From Kribbella flavida DSM 17836 (lineage in GTDB: Bacteria > Actinomycetota > Actinomycetes > Propionibacteriales > Kribbellaceae), in NCBI RefSeq assembly GCF_000024345.1, contig NC_013729.1, forward strand, positions 6,944,001 to 7,008,000: 64,000 nt of DNA. The letters run 5' to 3'. A program made the translations under genes and the position numbers. Below are positions 1 through 9,497 of the stretch, piece after piece. Position 1 is the stretch's first letter. Every line of letters begins with the position of its first letter. The notes under the pieces are model-generated. The model was not told the origin of the DNA. It made no database searches and saw nothing but the letters and a program-made list of their open reading frames with translations.

Positions 1-2
1 AG

Positions 3-425
3 GCCCTGCTCCTGGGCCGCCGGAGCGACGAGTGGTTCGGCACCCGCTGGCCCGCCCGGACCGGCGAGCTGGCCGACCGCCTGAACAGCCTGCCCAAGTA
101 CGTCGTGTCCGCCGGCCGCCGGAGTCCCGTCTGGACCAACTGCACGGTTCTCAGCGGCAACGTCGTCGACGAGGTCTCCCGCCTCAAGCAGCAGCGAGAC
201 GGCGACATCCTCGTCTACGCCAGCCGCCAGCTCGGACGGACCCTGCTGGAGCACAACCTGGTCGACGAGCTGCGGCTGATGCTCTTCCCGGTCGTGCTCG
301 GATCCGGCCGGCGCCTCTTCGACGACACCAGCGCCACGACGCCGCTGCGCCTGCTCCGCCACCGGACCATCGGCGACAACCTCACCCTGCTGACCTACCG
401 GCCCGAGGTCACTCCCGTCCGCTGA
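3..425 (+). CDS. RibD C-terminal/dihydrofolate reductase-family protein, 5' end missing
   Basis: The frame is open from the window edge and ends in TGA at 423-425, so the N-terminus lies outside the window. The visible 140 residues begin ALLLGRRSDEWFGTRWP, followed by LPKYVVS, DILVYASRQLGRTLLE, HNLVDELRLMLFPVVLGSGRRLF and a C-terminal strand. This is the typical second half of the DHFR-like fold of the RibD_C family, which are NADPH-dependent reductases of mostly unknown substrate in Actinobacteria. An internal GTG at 105 is not a sensible start because the reductase motifs lie upstream of it. The 3' end overlaps the convergent permease gene by 17 bp. Confidence 0.85.
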   Translation, partial: ALLLGRRSDEWFGTRWPARTGELADRLNSLPKYVVSAGRRSPVWTNCTVLSGNVVDEVSRLKQQRDGDILVYASRQLGRTLLEHNLVDELRLMLFPVVLGSGRRLFDDTSATTPLRLLRHRTIGDNLTLLTYRPEVTPVR

Positions 426-2322
426 GCACGGTGATCGGGCTGAACCTGGTCGTGGTCCAAGCGCTCAGCGCGGCGGTGCAGCCCACGACGACGAGAGCGG
501 CCGCGGAGATCAGCCCGAGCAGCCGCCACGGGACGGCGACCACGACCACGCCGTACAGCTCGGCCGTGCCGGCGGCGATCCCGGCCAGCGCCGCTCCCAC
601 GACCAGCGCGCCGAGCAGGACGCCGACCACCACGACGGTGATCGACTCGACCGTGGCGATGCCGACGACCTGCCGCCGGGTGCACCCGGCCATCCGGGCC
701 AGCGCGAACTCGCGCCGCCGGTCGGCCGCCGCCATGACCACCGCGTTGACCACGGCAACCGCCGCGTAGACCCCGGCCAGCCCCATCAGGACGGCGAAGA
801 TCCCGGTGTCGTCGCGCTGTTCCGCAGCGCCCTTCGCCTCGGCCCACTCACGCACCGTCCGCACCTCCCCCTGGGCAGCGAGCGCCTGGGCCAGTTCGGC
901 CGGATCGGTTCCCGCCGCGACCCGGACGAGCGTCTCGGTCCTCGCCTCGGCGCAGCGCGACGCCGGAGCACAGACCAGCGCCCGCGGGACGAAGAAGTGC
1001 TCGGTCACGTCGAGCGTCTCCGGCATCAGCGCGACCACCTTCAGCGTTAGCCGCTGCGTCCCGATCACGGCCGTCACCGACGAACCCAGCTTGTACCCCT
1101 CGGTCGCCATCCCGGGCCCGATCGCGATCGTTGCCCCAGTCAACTTGTCGAGTGATCCCTTGCGGGCACGCAGAGTGTGCGTGCGCTGGTACCCGGCCGG
1201 ATCGATGCCGACGGCCTCCGAGTACGTCGTCTGCTTCTTCTTCCCGGCGGTCCGGACGATCGTCACCGGCACCGTCGTCTGCACCGACGTGGCTGCGATC
1301 CGCGGATCCGGCGGTACCGCGCCGCCGACGACGAGCTCGGCGGTGATCAACTGCCGCTGCTCCTCCCCGACCGCCTTCGCCAGCGAGCCGAACACGCCCC
1401 ACAGACCGGCGAGCAGTCCCACCAGCACGATCAACGGCGCGGCCGTCGCGGCACTGCGGCGTACGGCGTGCAGGACGCCGGCGCGGGCCAGGTCGGTCAC
1501 CACGTTGCCGCGCAGCACCAGCGCCGGCAGCCGCCCGGCGAGGGGCACGACGACCGGACTCAGCTGGCTCAGCGCGACCGACCCGCTGATCATCACCACC
1601 AGCGCGATCATCAGCCCGGCCACGAAGTCGCCGGCAGCCTGCGCCGCGATCACCATCAGCCCGGTGAACCCGGCCGCCGACAACCCCCAGAACCACCGCC
1701 ACCCCGTCATCACCGGCAGTGTTCTGGGCAGATCGGCGAGGGCATCCAGCGCGCCGATCCGGGAGGCCCGCCAGGCCGCCGCGAACGCCCCGACCACGGC
1801 CGTGCCCACGCCGATCATCGCCGCCGCCCACAGCGCGCCCTGCTCCCACGGCGCGTGGAACGACGAGGGCAACATGCCCAGCTCGATCAGCAGCTTCGAC
1901 TGAGCCCACGTGCCGACCAGCCCGATCGGCACGCCAGCCGCAGTACCGACCAGGCCGAGCACCGCGGCCTCACCCAGCAGCATCAGCCGCAAGGTGCCGC
2001 GCTGCGCCCCGACCAGCCGCAGCAGCCCGAGCTCCCGCCGCCGCTGCACCACCGCGAAGCCGAACGTGGTGCTGACGACGAACACCGTGAGGAAGACGGC
2101 GAGCATCACCGACATGCCCATCAGCGTCGCCGCCCCGGCGTACCCGTCGCGCAGCTTGGCCCGCTCAGGGCCCGACAGTCCGGGCGGCACCTGGGGAGGG
2201 TCCGTCGCGGCCATCACCTGCAGGGCCGACTGCACCAGGCCGACGCCGAACGCGACTGCCACCACCGCACCCGCGAACAAGTGCCACCGATCGCGTACGG
2301 CCCCCAGAGACATCCTCAGCAT
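409..2322 (-). CDS. FtsX-type ABC transporter permease with two FtsX domains
   Basis: About 637 residues with a duplicated architecture. An N-terminal transmembrane helix precedes a four-helix FtsX domain (segments around VFLTVFVVSTTFGFAVVQRR and LGEAAVLGLVGTAAGVPIGL), then a long extracytoplasmic part, then a second FtsX domain near the C-terminus (FAVLMGLAGVYAAVAVVNAV). This is the layout of LolC/MacB-like or antimicrobial-peptide permeases, which work with a separate ATPase. No ATPase gene is adjacent in the window. I chose ATG at 2322 (MLRMSLGAVRDRW); a TTG at 2334 would add four residues. The TetR gene upstream is in the same orientation 69 bp away and may be co-transcribed. Substrate unknown. 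Confidence 0.85.
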   Translation of the reverse strand: MLRMSLGAVRDRWHLFAGAVVAVAFGVGLVQSALQVMAATDPPQVPPGLSGPERAKLRDGYAGAATLMGMSVMLAVFLTVFVVSTTFGFAVVQRRRELGLLRLVGAQRGTLRLMLLGEAAVLGLVGTAAGVPIGLVGTWAQSKLLIELGMLPSSFHAPWEQGALWAAAMIGVGTAVVGAFAAAWRASRIGALDALADLPRTLPVMTGWRWFWGLSAAGFTGLMVIAAQAAGDFVAGLMIALVVMISGSVALSQLSPVVVPLAGRLPALVLRGNVVTDLARAGVLHAVRRSAATAAPLIVLVGLLAGLWGVFGSLAKAVGEEQRQLITAELVVGGAVPPDPRIAATSVQTTVPVTIVRTAGKKKQTTYSEAVGIDPAGYQRTHTLRARKGSLDKLTGATIAIGPGMATEGYKLGSSVTAVIGTQRLTLKVVALMPETLDVTEHFFVPRALVCAPASRCAEARTETLVRVAAGTDPAELAQALAAQGEVRTVREWAEAKGAAEQRDDTGIFAVLMGLAGVYAAVAVVNAVVMAAADRRREFALARMAGCTRRQVVGIATVESITVVVVGVLLGALVVGAALAGIAAGTAELYGVVVVAVPWRLLGLISAAALVVVGCTAALSAWTTTRFSPITVLSGRE

Positions 2323-2391
2323 GGTCCAAGCCAACCCGTACGGCGCAGTCCGCGCCCGGGCCGCAGCGCCCGGGCCGGGGTAGTGCAGGCG

Positions 2392-2955
2392 CTACCTCAG
2401 GTGCGACAGCAGTGCCGCGAAGTCGGCCTGGTCGAACGACCTGGCCCCGACCAAGGACTGCAGCAACAACCCGTCGAGCGCGGCGACCAGCAGACTCGCC
2501 TTCTGCGGGTTGGTCGTGAACGTCCGGGCGATCTCGGTCAGCGGCTGCAACCACGCGGCCGCGGCCTCCCGCAGCTCGGGCCGCCGGGCCGCGAGCAGGT
2601 ACAGCTCGTACTCCGCGAGCGTGCGGCCCCGTCGGTAGACCAGCAGGTGCTCGACCAGCCTGGCCAGCTCGTCGGCGGGCCGGGCTCCGAGCTCGGTCAC
2701 TCGTTCGTGCAGCTCGGCCGTGAGGTCCTCGGCGGCCCCGGTGAGGGCCGCGACCAGCAGGTCGTCGAGCGTCGCGAAATGGTACGTCGTCGAGGCGAGC
2801 GAGACCCCGGCCCGGGCGGCGACGGCCCGATGGCTGATCGCGGCCACACCGTCGCGCTCGATCACCGCCAGCGCCGCGCGCAGCAGCTCGGCCCGCCGCT
2901 GCGCCCCGCGGACCCGGCGGCCGTCGGGTCTCCGGCTTCGCGCGCTGACCTGCAC
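2392..2955 (-). CDS. TetR-family transcriptional regulator
   Basis: About 187 residues. The N-terminal helix-turn-helix reads RAVAARAGVSLASTTYHF, preceded by RRAELLRAALAVIERDGV, the canonical TetR DNA-binding layout; the C-terminal helical ligand domain is not assignable. The open frame extends upstream to 3234, but that extension has low-complexity Ser/Arg-rich coding and overlaps fbiC, so I place the start at GTG 2953-2955 (VQVSARSRR). It lies upstream of, and in line with, the FtsX permease, so it may control that gene. It is divergent from fbiC with 91 bp between them, which must hold both promoters. Confidence 0.85.
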   Translation of the reverse strand: MQVSARSRRPDGRRVRGAQRRAELLRAALAVIERDGVAAISHRAVAARAGVSLASTTYHFATLDDLLVAALTGAAEDLTAELHERVTELGARPADELARLVEHLLVYRRGRTLAEYELYLLAARRPELREAAAAWLQPLTEIARTFTTNPQKASLLVAALDGLLLQSLVGARSFDQADFAALLSHLR

Positions 2956-3046
2956 AAACGGCAAAGTATCAGGACAGGCGTACTGATTGTTTTTGGGTCC
3001 GGAAATCGCCCGATCGGGGCCGTTCCAGCGCCTAGGCTCGGACCTC

Positions 3047-5560
3047 GTGACGACGACACCCAGTACCGCGATGCGGCGGGCGCTGAAGCGCGCCGACGAT
3101 GGCAAGACGCTCGACCGGACCGAGGCGGAGGTGCTGCTGACCGCCTCGGGCGAGGCGCTGGAGACCCTGATGGCGACCGCCGCCCGGGTCCGCGACCAGG
3201 GCCTCGAGGACGCCGGCCGCAGCGGCATCGTCACCTACTCGAAGAAGGTCTTCATCCCGCTCACGCGGCTGTGCCGGGACCGCTGCCACTACTGCACGTT
3301 CGCGACCACGCCCGGCCGGGTCGAGTCGCCGTACCTGAGCCCGGACGAGGTGCTGGAGATCGCCCGCCAGGGTGCGGCGCTGGGCTGCAAGGAGGCGCTG
3401 TTCACCCTTGGCGACGCACCTGAGGACCGGTGGGACGCCGCCAAGCAGTGGCTGGAGGAAGCCGGCTACGACAGCACGCTGGACTACGTTCGCGCGATGG
3501 CGATCCGGGTCCTGGAGGAGACCGGCCTGCTGCCGCACCTGAACCCGGGCGTGATGTCGTGGCAGGACCTGCAGCGGCTGAAGCCGGTCGCGCCGAGCAT
3601 GGGCATGATGCTGGAGACCACCTCGCGCCGGTTGTTCGAGGAGAAGGGCCAGCCGCACTTCGGTTCGCCGGACAAGGACCCGGCGGTCCGGATCCGGGTG
3701 CTGGAGGACGCCGGGCGCTCGAACGTGCCGTTCACCACCGGCCTGCTGATCGGCATCGGCGAGACGATCGCCGAGCGGGCCGACTCGATCTTCGCGCTGC
3801 GCCGGGTGGCCCGGCAGTACGGCGGCATCCAGGAGGTCATCATCCAGGGCTTCCGGGTGAAGCCCGACACCGCGATGCGCAACGACGAGGATGTGCCGCT
3901 GGACGAGTGGCTGGCCGCGATCGCGGTGACCCGGATCGTGCTCGGGCCGCGGGCGCGAGTCCAGGCCCCGCCGAACCTGGTCAACCTGAACGAGGCGAAG
4001 CTGCTGCTGGCCGCCGGCGTCGACGACTTCGGCGGCGTCTCCCCGCTGACACCGGACCACGTGAATCCCGAGCGTCCGTGGCCGCACCTGGACGACCTGG
4101 CCAAGCTCACCGCGGACGCCGGCTTCACCCTGCGCGAGCGGCTCACCGCCCACCCGGAGTACCTGCGCGAGCCCTGGCTGGACCCGCGGCTGATCTCGCA
4201 CGTCGAGGCTCTGGTCGACCCGGCCACCGGCCTGGCGAACGAGGCCGCGCTGCCGAAGGGCCTGCCGTGGCAGGAGCCCGACGGCGGCTGGGACAGCGTC
4301 GGGCGAACCGACCTGCACACCGCGATCGATACCGAGGGCCGCCGGACCGAAACCCGCTCGGACTTCGACGCGGCGTACGGGGACTGGGACGTACTGCGCG
4401 AGGACGTGGCCGCCCGGAAGGCGCCGGAGCGGATCGACGGCGACGTGAAGCAAGCGCTCGCGGCCGCCGAGCGTGACCCGGCCGGGCTGTCCGACGCGCA
4501 GGCGCTGACGTTGATGACGGCAACAGGTCCGGCGCTCGACCAGCTGGCCCGAATCGCCGACGACCTCCGCAAGGCCGTGGTCGGCGACGACGTCACCTAC
4601 GTGGTGAACCGCAACATCAACTTCACCAACGTCTGCTACACGGGCTGCCGGTTCTGCGCCTTCGCCCAGCGGCGGACCGACGCCGACGCGTACTCGCTGT
4701 CGATGGACGAGGTTGCCCAGCGGGCCGAGGAGGCCTGGGTGATCGGCGCGACCGAGGTCTGCATGCAGGGCGGCATCCACCCCGACCTGCCCGGTACGGC
4801 GTACGCGGACCTGGTCCGCGCGGTCAAGCAGCGCGTCCCCGAGATGCACGTGCACGCCTTCTCGCCGATGGAGATCGTCAACGGCTCGGTCCGCACCGGG
4901 CTGTCGATCGAGGAGTTCCTGATCTCGGTCAAGGAGGCCGGGCTGGACAGCGTTCCCGGCACCGCGGCCGAGATCCTCGACGACGACGTGCGCTGGATCC
5001 TCACCAAGGGCAAGTTGCCGACGGCAAGCTGGATCGAGGTGATCAGCACCGCGCACCGGGTCGGCCTGCCGTCCAGCTCGACGATGATGTACGGCCACGT
5101 GGACTCGCCACACCACTGGGTTCAGCACCTGCGCACGATCGCGGCGGTGCAGGACCGGACCGGCGGCTTCACCGAGTTCGTGCTGCTGCCGTTCATCCAC
5201 ACCAACTCGCCGATCTACCTGGCCGGCGTGGCCCGCCCCGGCCCGACGTACGACGAGAACCGCGCGGTGCACGCGATGGCGCGGATCATGCTGCACGGCC
5301 GGATCGACAACATCCAGTGCTCCTGGGTGAAGCTCGGCACCGAGGGCTGCGTCGCGGTGCTCAACGGCGGTGTGAACGACATCGGCGGCACCCTGATGGA
5401 GGAGACCATCAGCCGGATGGCCGGGTCCAAGCACGGCTCGCGCAAGTCCATCGACGAGCTCACCGCGATGGCCACCGCCGCCGGCCGCCCCGCCCGGCAG
5501 CGGACCACGACGTACGGCGAGGTGCGGCAGCGGCCGCTCGGTGCGCTCGAACTGGCCTGA
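3047..5560 (+). CDS. fbiC: FbiC, 7,8-didemethyl-8-hydroxy-5-deazariboflavin (FO) synthase (CofG-CofH fusion)
   Basis: About 837 residues holding two radical-SAM modules. The first (CofG-like) has its 4Fe-4S cysteines at C76, C80 and C83 (CRDRCHYC); the second (CofH-like) at C530, C534 and C537 (CYTGCRFC). Together they convert tyrosine and 5-amino-6-ribitylaminouracil to FO, the deazaflavin chromophore of coenzyme F420. The fusion is typical of Actinobacteria, while archaea use two proteins. Start chosen at GTG 3047; the frame stays open to 2987 without a convincing start. It stands as a single gene here. Its presence means the host makes F420, which matters for interpreting the luciferase-like oxidoreductase at 47113-48180. 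Confidence 0.97.
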   Translation: MTTTPSTAMRRALKRADDGKTLDRTEAEVLLTASGEALETLMATAARVRDQGLEDAGRSGIVTYSKKVFIPLTRLCRDRCHYCTFATTPGRVESPYLSPDEVLEIARQGAALGCKEALFTLGDAPEDRWDAAKQWLEEAGYDSTLDYVRAMAIRVLEETGLLPHLNPGVMSWQDLQRLKPVAPSMGMMLETTSRRLFEEKGQPHFGSPDKDPAVRIRVLEDAGRSNVPFTTGLLIGIGETIAERADSIFALRRVARQYGGIQEVIIQGFRVKPDTAMRNDEDVPLDEWLAAIAVTRIVLGPRARVQAPPNLVNLNEAKLLLAAGVDDFGGVSPLTPDHVNPERPWPHLDDLAKLTADAGFTLRERLTAHPEYLREPWLDPRLISHVEALVDPATGLANEAALPKGLPWQEPDGGWDSVGRTDLHTAIDTEGRRTETRSDFDAAYGDWDVLREDVAARKAPERIDGDVKQALAAAERDPAGLSDAQALTLMTATGPALDQLARIADDLRKAVVGDDVTYVVNRNINFTNVCYTGCRFCAFAQRRTDADAYSLSMDEVAQRAEEAWVIGATEVCMQGGIHPDLPGTAYADLVRAVKQRVPEMHVHAFSPMEIVNGSVRTGLSIEEFLISVKEAGLDSVPGTAAEILDDDVRWILTKGKLPTASWIEVISTAHRVGLPSSSTMMYGHVDSPHHWVQHLRTIAAVQDRTGGFTEFVLLPFIHTNSPIYLAGVARPGPTYDENRAVHAMARIMLHGRIDNIQCSWVKLGTEGCVAVLNGGVNDIGGTLMEETISRMAGSKHGSRKSIDELTAMATAAGRPARQRTTTYGEVRQRPLGALELA

Positions 5561-5624
5561 CGGCGACACCCCGGAACAGCGACGAGCAAGGCCCCGGACC
5601 GGCGGCCTCGCTCGTCGCTGATCG

Positions 5625-8600
5625 TCAGCGGGTCAGCTGGAGCGTGACGGTCTCGGTCACGCCGTTGACCTTCACCGTCAGGGTCGCCGGGCCGGTGCCC
5701 GTGGCGGTGATCGTGCCGCGCGCCGCGTCGTACCGCACGTTGTGGCTGGTCGACCAGTCGGCGCTGACCGGGTAGGCCACCGGCACCGACCGCCCGTTCT
5801 GCGTCAGCACGGCCGAGACCTGCGCCGTGGCCCCGCGACGCAGGGTGGCCGGCGCTGACAGCGTCAGTTCGTCGACGTGCGGGCGGATCTGCGCGGACAG
5901 CCAGTTCGGTCCACCGCGGTGCGGCAGCCAACGGGCCTGCGCCTGCTCGCCGGCGCTGACCTTGTCCACGCCGAGCAGCGTCCAGCCGGTGAAGCCTCCG
6001 TTGTCTGCACCGGTCGCCGGCGCCTTGCCGGAGTTGCCGTTCACCAGGTAGGGAACCCCGTTCACCCGCGAGGCGTGGAACGTCCCGACGTGCCCGCCGA
6101 TGAACGCCGCGCCCTTGCCGGTCTCGTGCTGGAACTCGGCCAGCCACCGCTCGACCAGCGCCGCCTCGTGCCGGTCGGCCAGCTGGCTGTTCTTGGCCGG
6201 GGTGGGGTCGCGCGGCGGGTGGTGCTCGATCAGCACGACCGACGAGATCGCACGGTCCGTCGCCGCCTGGTCCAGCGCCGACCGTAGCAGCGCGACCTGG
6301 TCGAACCCGCTGCTGCGCAGGGTGCCGTTCGAGGTGTTCAGCGTGACGAAACGGGTGCCCTGGTGGTCGAACACCCGGTGCGGCGCACCGAAGTACTTGG
6401 TGAAGTTGCCGATCGCCGACCCCATCACCTCGTGGTTGCCGGGCACGTAGTAGTACGGCACCGACGTGCCGATCTCCTCGTCCAGGATCCGCTGGGCCAG
6501 CTGGAAGTCGGCCTCGGTGGCCTCGTCGACGAAGTCGCCGGCGATGACGAAGAAGTCGGGCTCGGCCGCCTTGATCTCGCGCAGCGTCCGGCGCGCCGCC
6601 TGGACCAGGGCTGAGTTCGGGTCACGCGCCACGAACTGCGCGTCGGACATCACCGCGAACCGCCAGTCCCGGCCGTCCACCGCGCGCGCCGTCTGCACCA
6701 GACCGTCCCGGACCGGCGGTGCCGCCGGAGCGGTCACCGTCGGGGCCGACTTGACGTAGGCGTTGTCGATCACGACCTCACCGGTGTACTGCGCGGCCGC
6801 CTTCGTCTCCAGCGTGTAGACCCGGCGCAGGCTCACCGGTTGCGGAAGTCCCTCGGGGACCGGCAGCTCGACGGTCTGCCAGCCGTTCCAGGTGATGTAC
6901 GGGCCGTACAGGGTCGTCGAGCGTCCAGTGGCGTCGACGACCTGCAGCGCGGTCCACTCGCCCTTGCCGTGACCGTGGATCGAGACCCCGAAGGCGCGGG
7001 ACTGCCCGGTGCCGCCGAGCGGCCGCGGCGAGATCGCGATGGCGTTCCGGGTCAGCGTCGACTGGCTGAAGTCGTAGCTGAGCTTGAGTCCGGGACCGTT
7101 CTCACCTTCGGCCACCTTGCGCACCGACACCGCGGCGCGGGCCGACCCGGCGGTCCACTGCTCGGCCTGGTCGAAGGTGTCGAGGATGCGCTTCTCGACG
7201 CCGACCGACACCGCGACCGACGTCTCGAGGGCACCGATCCGGGCGGTGATCACGCCGGCCCCGGACTCCTGCTTCGGCGTCAGCTCGAACCGGCCGTCGC
7301 GGGTCGGCACGACCTGGAACAGGGTCTGGTCGTAGGACAGCCGGACGTCGGCCGGCTCGACCGGCGCGGAGTTGCCGTGGGCATCGAACCCGACCAGACC
7401 GAAGCTGCCGGTGGTGGTCAGGTTCAGCGTCGCGCTCGTCGGCGTGACCCGCTGCACCGGCCCGAGCACCTCCAGCTCCGTGCTGCCGCGTCCGCCGGAC
7501 GTCGTCGCACGCACCGTCGCCCGTCCCGGGGTGAGGGCCCGGAACACCCCGTCGCGCACGATGCCGTGCGAGGCGGACCAGTGGATCCGCGGGGTCTGCC
7601 GGACCGCGCCGTACATCTCGTCGTACGCCGTGGCGGTCAGCGTGCGGGTCGTGCCGGCGAAGACCCGGTCCGGCCGGCCACCCGGCACCGGCGCATCACC
7701 CGGCGCGGTCCGGCCGTCGGCCGCCGTCTCGACCCACAGGCCGCGGACCCGGCCGCTGCCCTTCGGCGCCATCACGGCCAGGCCGTTCGGTACCGGTCGG
7801 ACCGATCCGTCGCCCGGCACGTTGTCGACCTGCACCTTGGTCCCGCCCGGCCGGCGGCTGACCAGCGTGGTCGAACCGCCGCCGTCCAGCTCCACCCCGA
7901 CGTACGCGCCGCGGGCGGCCAGGATCCGGCCCATCTCGGCCAGCGTCGCGCCCCGGCTGTGGGTCAGCCGGTTGCTGTCGATGCTGACGATCACCATCTT
8001 CTTGCCGTCGGCGGAGAAGCCCAGCCCGGTCCGCCCGGCGTACGCCGTGTCGTCGGCCGGCTGCGGCTTGCCCTCCTTGACCAGCAGCGCGTGGGCGCCG
8101 ACGGCGGTCCGCACCACACTGCCGTCCGACGCGCGCGGCGCGAACGCGACCGGGACGCGGTCGCCGACCTTCAAGCGGCCGAGCTCGTCCGCGCCGGCCT
8201 CGCGGCCGACCAGGATCGTCGTCCCGGCGGGAATGTCGCCCGCACCGGCCGCGGCTGCCACGGCGGTCACCGTGTCCCCCGCGACGACGACCTCGGTCAC
8301 CTTGGCCGCGCCGGCCACCGCGTGGGCGCGGGAGTAGCTGCCCCACAGCGTCGTGAAGGCGCCGATCTCGTCCTTGCGGATCACCGGGCTGTTCAGCCGG
8401 TTCAACCGGTACGGACCGGCCGTGCCGTCGAACAGCACCTCGAGGATGCGACCGACGCCCTGGGGGTCGAAAGCCACCGCCCGGTAGGGATCCTCGGACT
8501 GCGACTTGACCAGTTGGCCGTCGGCCACAGCCGGGCCGAGCGGCGCGCCGGAGTTGTTGATGTCGAAGAAGTCGGCGTTGACCGCGGCCACCGCGCCGGC

Positions 8601-8909
8601 CTCGTTCGCCTGCTGGTCGAGCGGCTTGGTCGCGGTGACCTGGCCCGGCGACAGGTAGTCGATCCGCGCACCCTTGGTGAGGTCGACGGACAGGGTGTTG
8701 CCCTGCTGCCAGCCGCGCTCGTCGAACGTCTCGAGCGATCCGGCGGTCACCCCGGGCGCCACCGGGCGGGTGCGTTCGTACGTCTGCAGCTGAGCCGGCG
8801 AGGCGACGGTTCCGGCCGCTGGGGTGGCCGAGGCCGGGAGCAGCGCCGGAGTGGCCAGCGCGAACGCGAGCGGCACGGCCACCAGGCGGGTGAGGGACGG
8901 GGCAGGCAC
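5625..8909 (-). CDS. Secreted phosphodiester glycosidase (NAGPA-like)/calcineurin-like metallophosphoesterase fusion
   Basis: About 1,094 residues. The start is GTG 8907-8909, with GGAGG five bases upstream and followed by a signal peptide (LVAVPLAFALATPALLPASA). Residues about 50-400 form a phosphodiester-glycosidase (NAGPA) domain (AVNADFFDINNSGAPLG; VGVELDGGGSTTL). Next come bacterial Ig-like repeats, a jelly-roll carbohydrate-binding-like region (ILDTFDQAEQWTAGSA to EVVIDNAY), a metallophosphoesterase domain (SDAQF, GDFVDE, GNHE, EHHPP, GGHVG) and a final Ig-like domain. Such proteins act outside the cell on phosphodiester-linked sugars such as teichoic-acid or glycan remnants; the actual substrate is unknown. 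Two metal-site positions are non-classical (DAQ for DxH, GHVG for GHxH). No partner genes are nearby. Confidence 0.88.
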   Translation of the reverse strand: MPAPSLTRLVAVPLAFALATPALLPASATPAAGTVASPAQLQTYERTRPVAPGVTAGSLETFDERGWQQGNTLSVDLTKGARIDYLSPGQVTATKPLDQQANEAGAVAAVNADFFDINNSGAPLGPAVADGQLVKSQSEDPYRAVAFDPQGVGRILEVLFDGTAGPYRLNRLNSPVIRKDEIGAFTTLWGSYSRAHAVAGAAKVTEVVVAGDTVTAVAAAAGAGDIPAGTTILVGREAGADELGRLKVGDRVPVAFAPRASDGSVVRTAVGAHALLVKEGKPQPADDTAYAGRTGLGFSADGKKMVIVSIDSNRLTHSRGATLAEMGRILAARGAYVGVELDGGGSTTLVSRRPGGTKVQVDNVPGDGSVRPVPNGLAVMAPKGSGRVRGLWVETAADGRTAPGDAPVPGGRPDRVFAGTTRTLTATAYDEMYGAVRQTPRIHWSASHGIVRDGVFRALTPGRATVRATTSGGRGSTELEVLGPVQRVTPTSATLNLTTTGSFGLVGFDAHGNSAPVEPADVRLSYDQTLFQVVPTRDGRFELTPKQESGAGVITARIGALETSVAVSVGVEKRILDTFDQAEQWTAGSARAAVSVRKVAEGENGPGLKLSYDFSQSTLTRNAIAISPRPLGGTGQSRAFGVSIHGHGKGEWTALQVVDATGRSTTLYGPYITWNGWQTVELPVPEGLPQPVSLRRVYTLETKAAAQYTGEVVIDNAYVKSAPTVTAPAAPPVRDGLVQTARAVDGRDWRFAVMSDAQFVARDPNSALVQAARRTLREIKAAEPDFFVIAGDFVDEATEADFQLAQRILDEEIGTSVPYYYVPGNHEVMGSAIGNFTKYFGAPHRVFDHQGTRFVTLNTSNGTLRSSGFDQVALLRSALDQAATDRAISSVVLIEHHPPRDPTPAKNSQLADRHEAALVERWLAEFQHETGKGAAFIGGHVGTFHASRVNGVPYLVNGNSGKAPATGADNGGFTGWTLLGVDKVSAGEQAQARWLPHRGGPNWLSAQIRPHVDELTLSAPATLRRGATAQVSAVLTQNGRSVPVAYPVSADWSTSHNVRYDAARGTITATGTGPATLTVKVNGVTETVTLQLTR

Positions 8910-9497
8910 AGGGACCTCCGGTCGTGAACGATTGACCAGAACAGTCAACGTGCACGTAACCCATTTACACCAGGGCTCACCGGTGAATGGACCCCGAAAA
9001 CTTGGTGGCCCCGGGCCGGTCGGGCTGGACCGGTCCCCAGTCAGCACCGGTGCAGCGAGAGCACGGCCCGGGGAAAGGAAAACGCCGACCGTGCCGGGCG
9101 TCGGTCGCCACCTCACTGGCGACCGGCTGCCCTGTGCGGCACGGCCGGCGTCTAACGCTGCCCCGAGAGGGCGGTCGGCCCGAAGGAAGGTGGAGCCTCG
9201 ACCTGGTTCCGCAACCGGCAGGGGAGGTACAGTCCGGTCACGGACGGAAGATCGCGGTGCCACCAAGAGCCTGTGCCGGCGACCCGTCCGTCGCCGACAA
9301 CGCAACGTTGTCACGGGGCCCCGGAGCGGGGCCATGCTCACGATCAAACATTTGCATTGGCTTTTCAGAAGGCGACACTACGTGCACAAGTCGTCACTTT
9401 CCGTACTGACGTTGCCTGCCGCAACAACGGAAAAGCTTGCACGCTTGACCATCCGGCCCACCGGGCGTCGAAGCGCCCATCCTGGTTCCGGACGTGG
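8910..9497. other. Gene-free gap of 588 bp with dense inverted repeats; function not recognised
   Basis: No reading frame here has coding character; those that cross it are rich in Arg/Pro/Gly and overlap real genes. The part from about 9040 to 9250 contains several stem-forming segments, for example GTCGCCA/TGGCGAC separated by six bases at about 9105-9124. The pattern suggests a structured leader or small RNA, but I could not match it to a riboswitch, RNase P, SRP or tmRNA consensus by eye. The promoter of the phosphodiester glycosidase must lie at the left end and the 3' region of the acyl-CoA oxidase operon at the right end. Confidence 0.4.
9296..9333 (-). terminator. Two tandem hairpins downstream of the acyl-CoA oxidase operon
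   Basis: GACAACG-CAA-CGTTGTC (9296-9312) and GGCCCCG-GAG-CGGGGCC (9317-9333) are perfect 7-bp stems with 3-nt loops, separated by four bases. They lie about 165 bp past the end of the minus-strand unit 12078-9498. No U-tract follows in either direction, so a terminator role is inferred from position and stability only. Confidence 0.4.

Noticed and set aside
1177-3423. Plus-strand open frame of about 748 codons across the permease and TetR genes
   Set aside because: Composition is Arg/Gln/Pro/His-rich and without domains; the minus strand carries well-supported FtsX and TetR proteins.
3032-5569. Long open frame (about 845 codons) on the minus strand opposite fbiC
   Set aside because: High-GC third-position bias keeps the opposite strand open. 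Its translation is Arg/His/Val-rich low complexity with no domain, while the plus strand encodes a clear FbiC.
8910-9497. Known structured RNA (RNase P, SRP RNA, cobalamin or glycine riboswitch)
   Set aside because: Short similarities such as CCCGAAGGAAGG were tested against the remembered consensus sequences, but the flanking conserved blocks are missing.
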